From: CAYVQE01 sp964633205
GTDB taxonomy: Bacteria > Myxococcota > B64-G9
Direction of reading: 5' to 3'
Assembly (NCBI GenBank): GCA_964633205.1
Contig: CAZWFN010000232.1
Location: forward strand, 1-6,830
Length of the DNA stretch: 6,830 bases
Made by a program: the position numbers and the translations under genes
Shown: positions 6,184 through 6,830 of the stretch, piece after piece
How positions within the stretch are numbered: position 1 is the stretch's first letter
How the letters are laid out: the number at the start of each line of letters is the position of its first letter
Notes under the pieces: generated by a model
Databases searched by the model: none
Told to the model about the DNA's origin: nothing
Seen by the model: the letters and a program-made list of their open reading frames with translations, nothing else

Positions 6184-6830
6184 TCAGCCCTCCAGCTCGG
6201 CGCGCACCGCGCGCGCCATCAGCCGCTCGTAGAGCCGCGGCGCCAGCTTGTTGACCCAGCAGGCCAGCCGGCCGGTGGTCGAGGGCAGCACCAGGGCGCG
6301 GCGCTGCAGGCTGGCGCGCAGCACCACCCGCGCCGTCTGGTCGGCCGTGGCCACCCGGCCCACGGTGGCCTGCGGCTGCGGCGCCGGGCGGCCGTCGGCG
6401 CCCAGGGCGGCCGCACCGATGCCGGTGGCCACGAAGGTCGGACACACCAGGGTGACGCTGACGCCGCTAGAGCGCAGCTCGCTGCGCAGCGAGTCGAACA
6501 GCCCGTGCAGGCCGTGCTTGCTGGCGGCGTAGGCGGTGCGGCCGTCCAGCGGGCCCAGCCCGGCCATGGAGCTGATGACCGCGATGCGGCCGCGGCGGCG
6601 GATCAGTCCGTCTATGGCCAGCCGGGTGCAGTTGAGCGCGCCGATCAGGTTGACCTCGATCACCCGCCGCAGCACGGCCAGCTCGGTGGCGGCGAAGGGC
6701 GAGCGGTGGGTGATGCCGGCGTTGTTGACCAGCAGGTCCACGTCGCCGGCGGCGGCCTGTATGCGCTCGATGGCCCGGGCGCAGGCGGCCGCGTCGGCCA
6801 CGTCGCAGGCGGCGGTCAGCGGCGGCCGGC
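6184..6830 (-). CDS. Short-chain dehydrogenase/reductase (SDR), 5' end beyond window
   Basis: 214 residues are visible, the C-terminal four fifths or so of a classical SDR, an NAD(P)-dependent alcohol/ketone oxidoreductase. The reading frame stays open to the window edge, with CDVAD (adenine-ring site, visible residues 8-12) before any likely start, so the GTG at 6801 is internal. Motifs in order are NNAG (35-38), Asn60 of the catalytic tetrad in EVNLIGA, Ser87 in ISSMAG, and Tyr100/Lys104 in YAASK, with the usual 13-residue Ser-Tyr step. The Rossmann TGxxxGxG lies outside, so NAD or NADP preference cannot be judged. The tail after residue 175 (LPSTTGRLACWVNKLAPRLY) is basic and amphipathic, as in SDRs that associate with membranes or lipids. 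Its stop is 3 nt before the next gene, so it belongs to the same operon. The substrate is unknown. Confidence 0.9.
   Translation of the reverse strand, partial: RPPLTAACDVADAAACARAIERIQAAAGDVDLLVNNAGITHRSPFAATELAVLRRVIEVNLIGALNCTRLAIDGLIRRRGRIAVISSMAGLGPLDGRTAYAASKHGLHGLFDSLRSELRSSGVSVTLVCPTFVATGIGAAALGADGRPAPQPQATVGRVATADQTARVVLRASLQRRALVLPSTTGRLACWVNKLAPRLYERLMARAVRAELEG
6189..6193 (-). promoter_or_regulatory. Ribosome binding site of the CocE-type gene, within the SDR 3' end
   Basis: GGAGG on the minus strand lies 8 nt before the GTG at 6180 and inside the last SDR codons (Leu-Glu-Gly). It supports the GTG start and implies that ribosomes finishing the SDR re-initiate on the next gene. 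Confidence 0.7.

Noticed and set aside
5267..6445. A 392-codon minus-strand frame across the SDR/hydrolase junction
   Set aside because: It runs out of frame through two genes with intact catalytic motifs; its composition is typical of a GC shadow.
6184..6801. SDR starting at the GTG at 6801
   Set aside because: The frame is open upstream to the edge and encodes the conserved CDVAD motif across that site, so the true start is outside the window.

Overview
This is a high-GC window, probably a contig joined by scaffolding, since it contains a run of exactly 100 N at 4138-4237. It comes from a Gram-negative bacterium: the fourth gene looks like an outer-membrane beta-barrel protein with a Sec signal and a C-terminal Trp, and the hydrolase gene has a lipoprotein-like leader. 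GC content, codon use and a D-x-D-x-D-G acidic motif would suit Myxococcota/deltaproteobacteria or a high-GC gammaproteobacterium. The sequence alone does not settle the lineage.

All real genes lie on the minus strand and are tightly packed, so the window reads as one operon from right to left. They are: (1) the 3' part of a short-chain dehydrogenase/reductase (6184-6830); (2) a CocE/NonD-type alpha/beta hydrolase with a lipoprotein-like leader (4238-6180), its last residues lost in the gap; (3) the assembly gap; (4) a large exported-looking relative of peptidase family C45 (penicillin acyltransferase-like Ntn hydrolases), its N-terminus lost in the gap (1957-4137); (5) a 407-aa predicted outer-membrane beta-barrel (737-1960) overlapping gene 4 by ATGA; (6) the first 240 codons of sulfoacetaldehyde acetyltransferase, xsc (1-720), which runs off the left edge. 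Gene spacings are 3 nt, gap, -4 nt and 16 nt. No stretch over 300 bases lacks a gene apart from codons hidden by the gap. I see no RNA gene, CRISPR array, insertion sequence or terminator.

How the genes may work together is inference. Two envelope-directed ester/amide hydrolase-like proteins and an outer-membrane barrel precede xsc, which handles the C2 sulfonate central to taurine and isethionate breakdown. One reading is a system that takes in and cleaves a sulfonated or taurine-type conjugate and passes the sulfonate to Xsc.

The oddest element is the C45-like protein. About 270 residues, including an acidic Ca-type loop and nine closely spaced cysteines, separate the N-terminal part of the fold from the catalytic core, and the position where I expect the Cys nucleophile reads Ala. 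The gap also creates a false 1407-codon reading frame joining genes 2 and 4, which should be treated as two genes.
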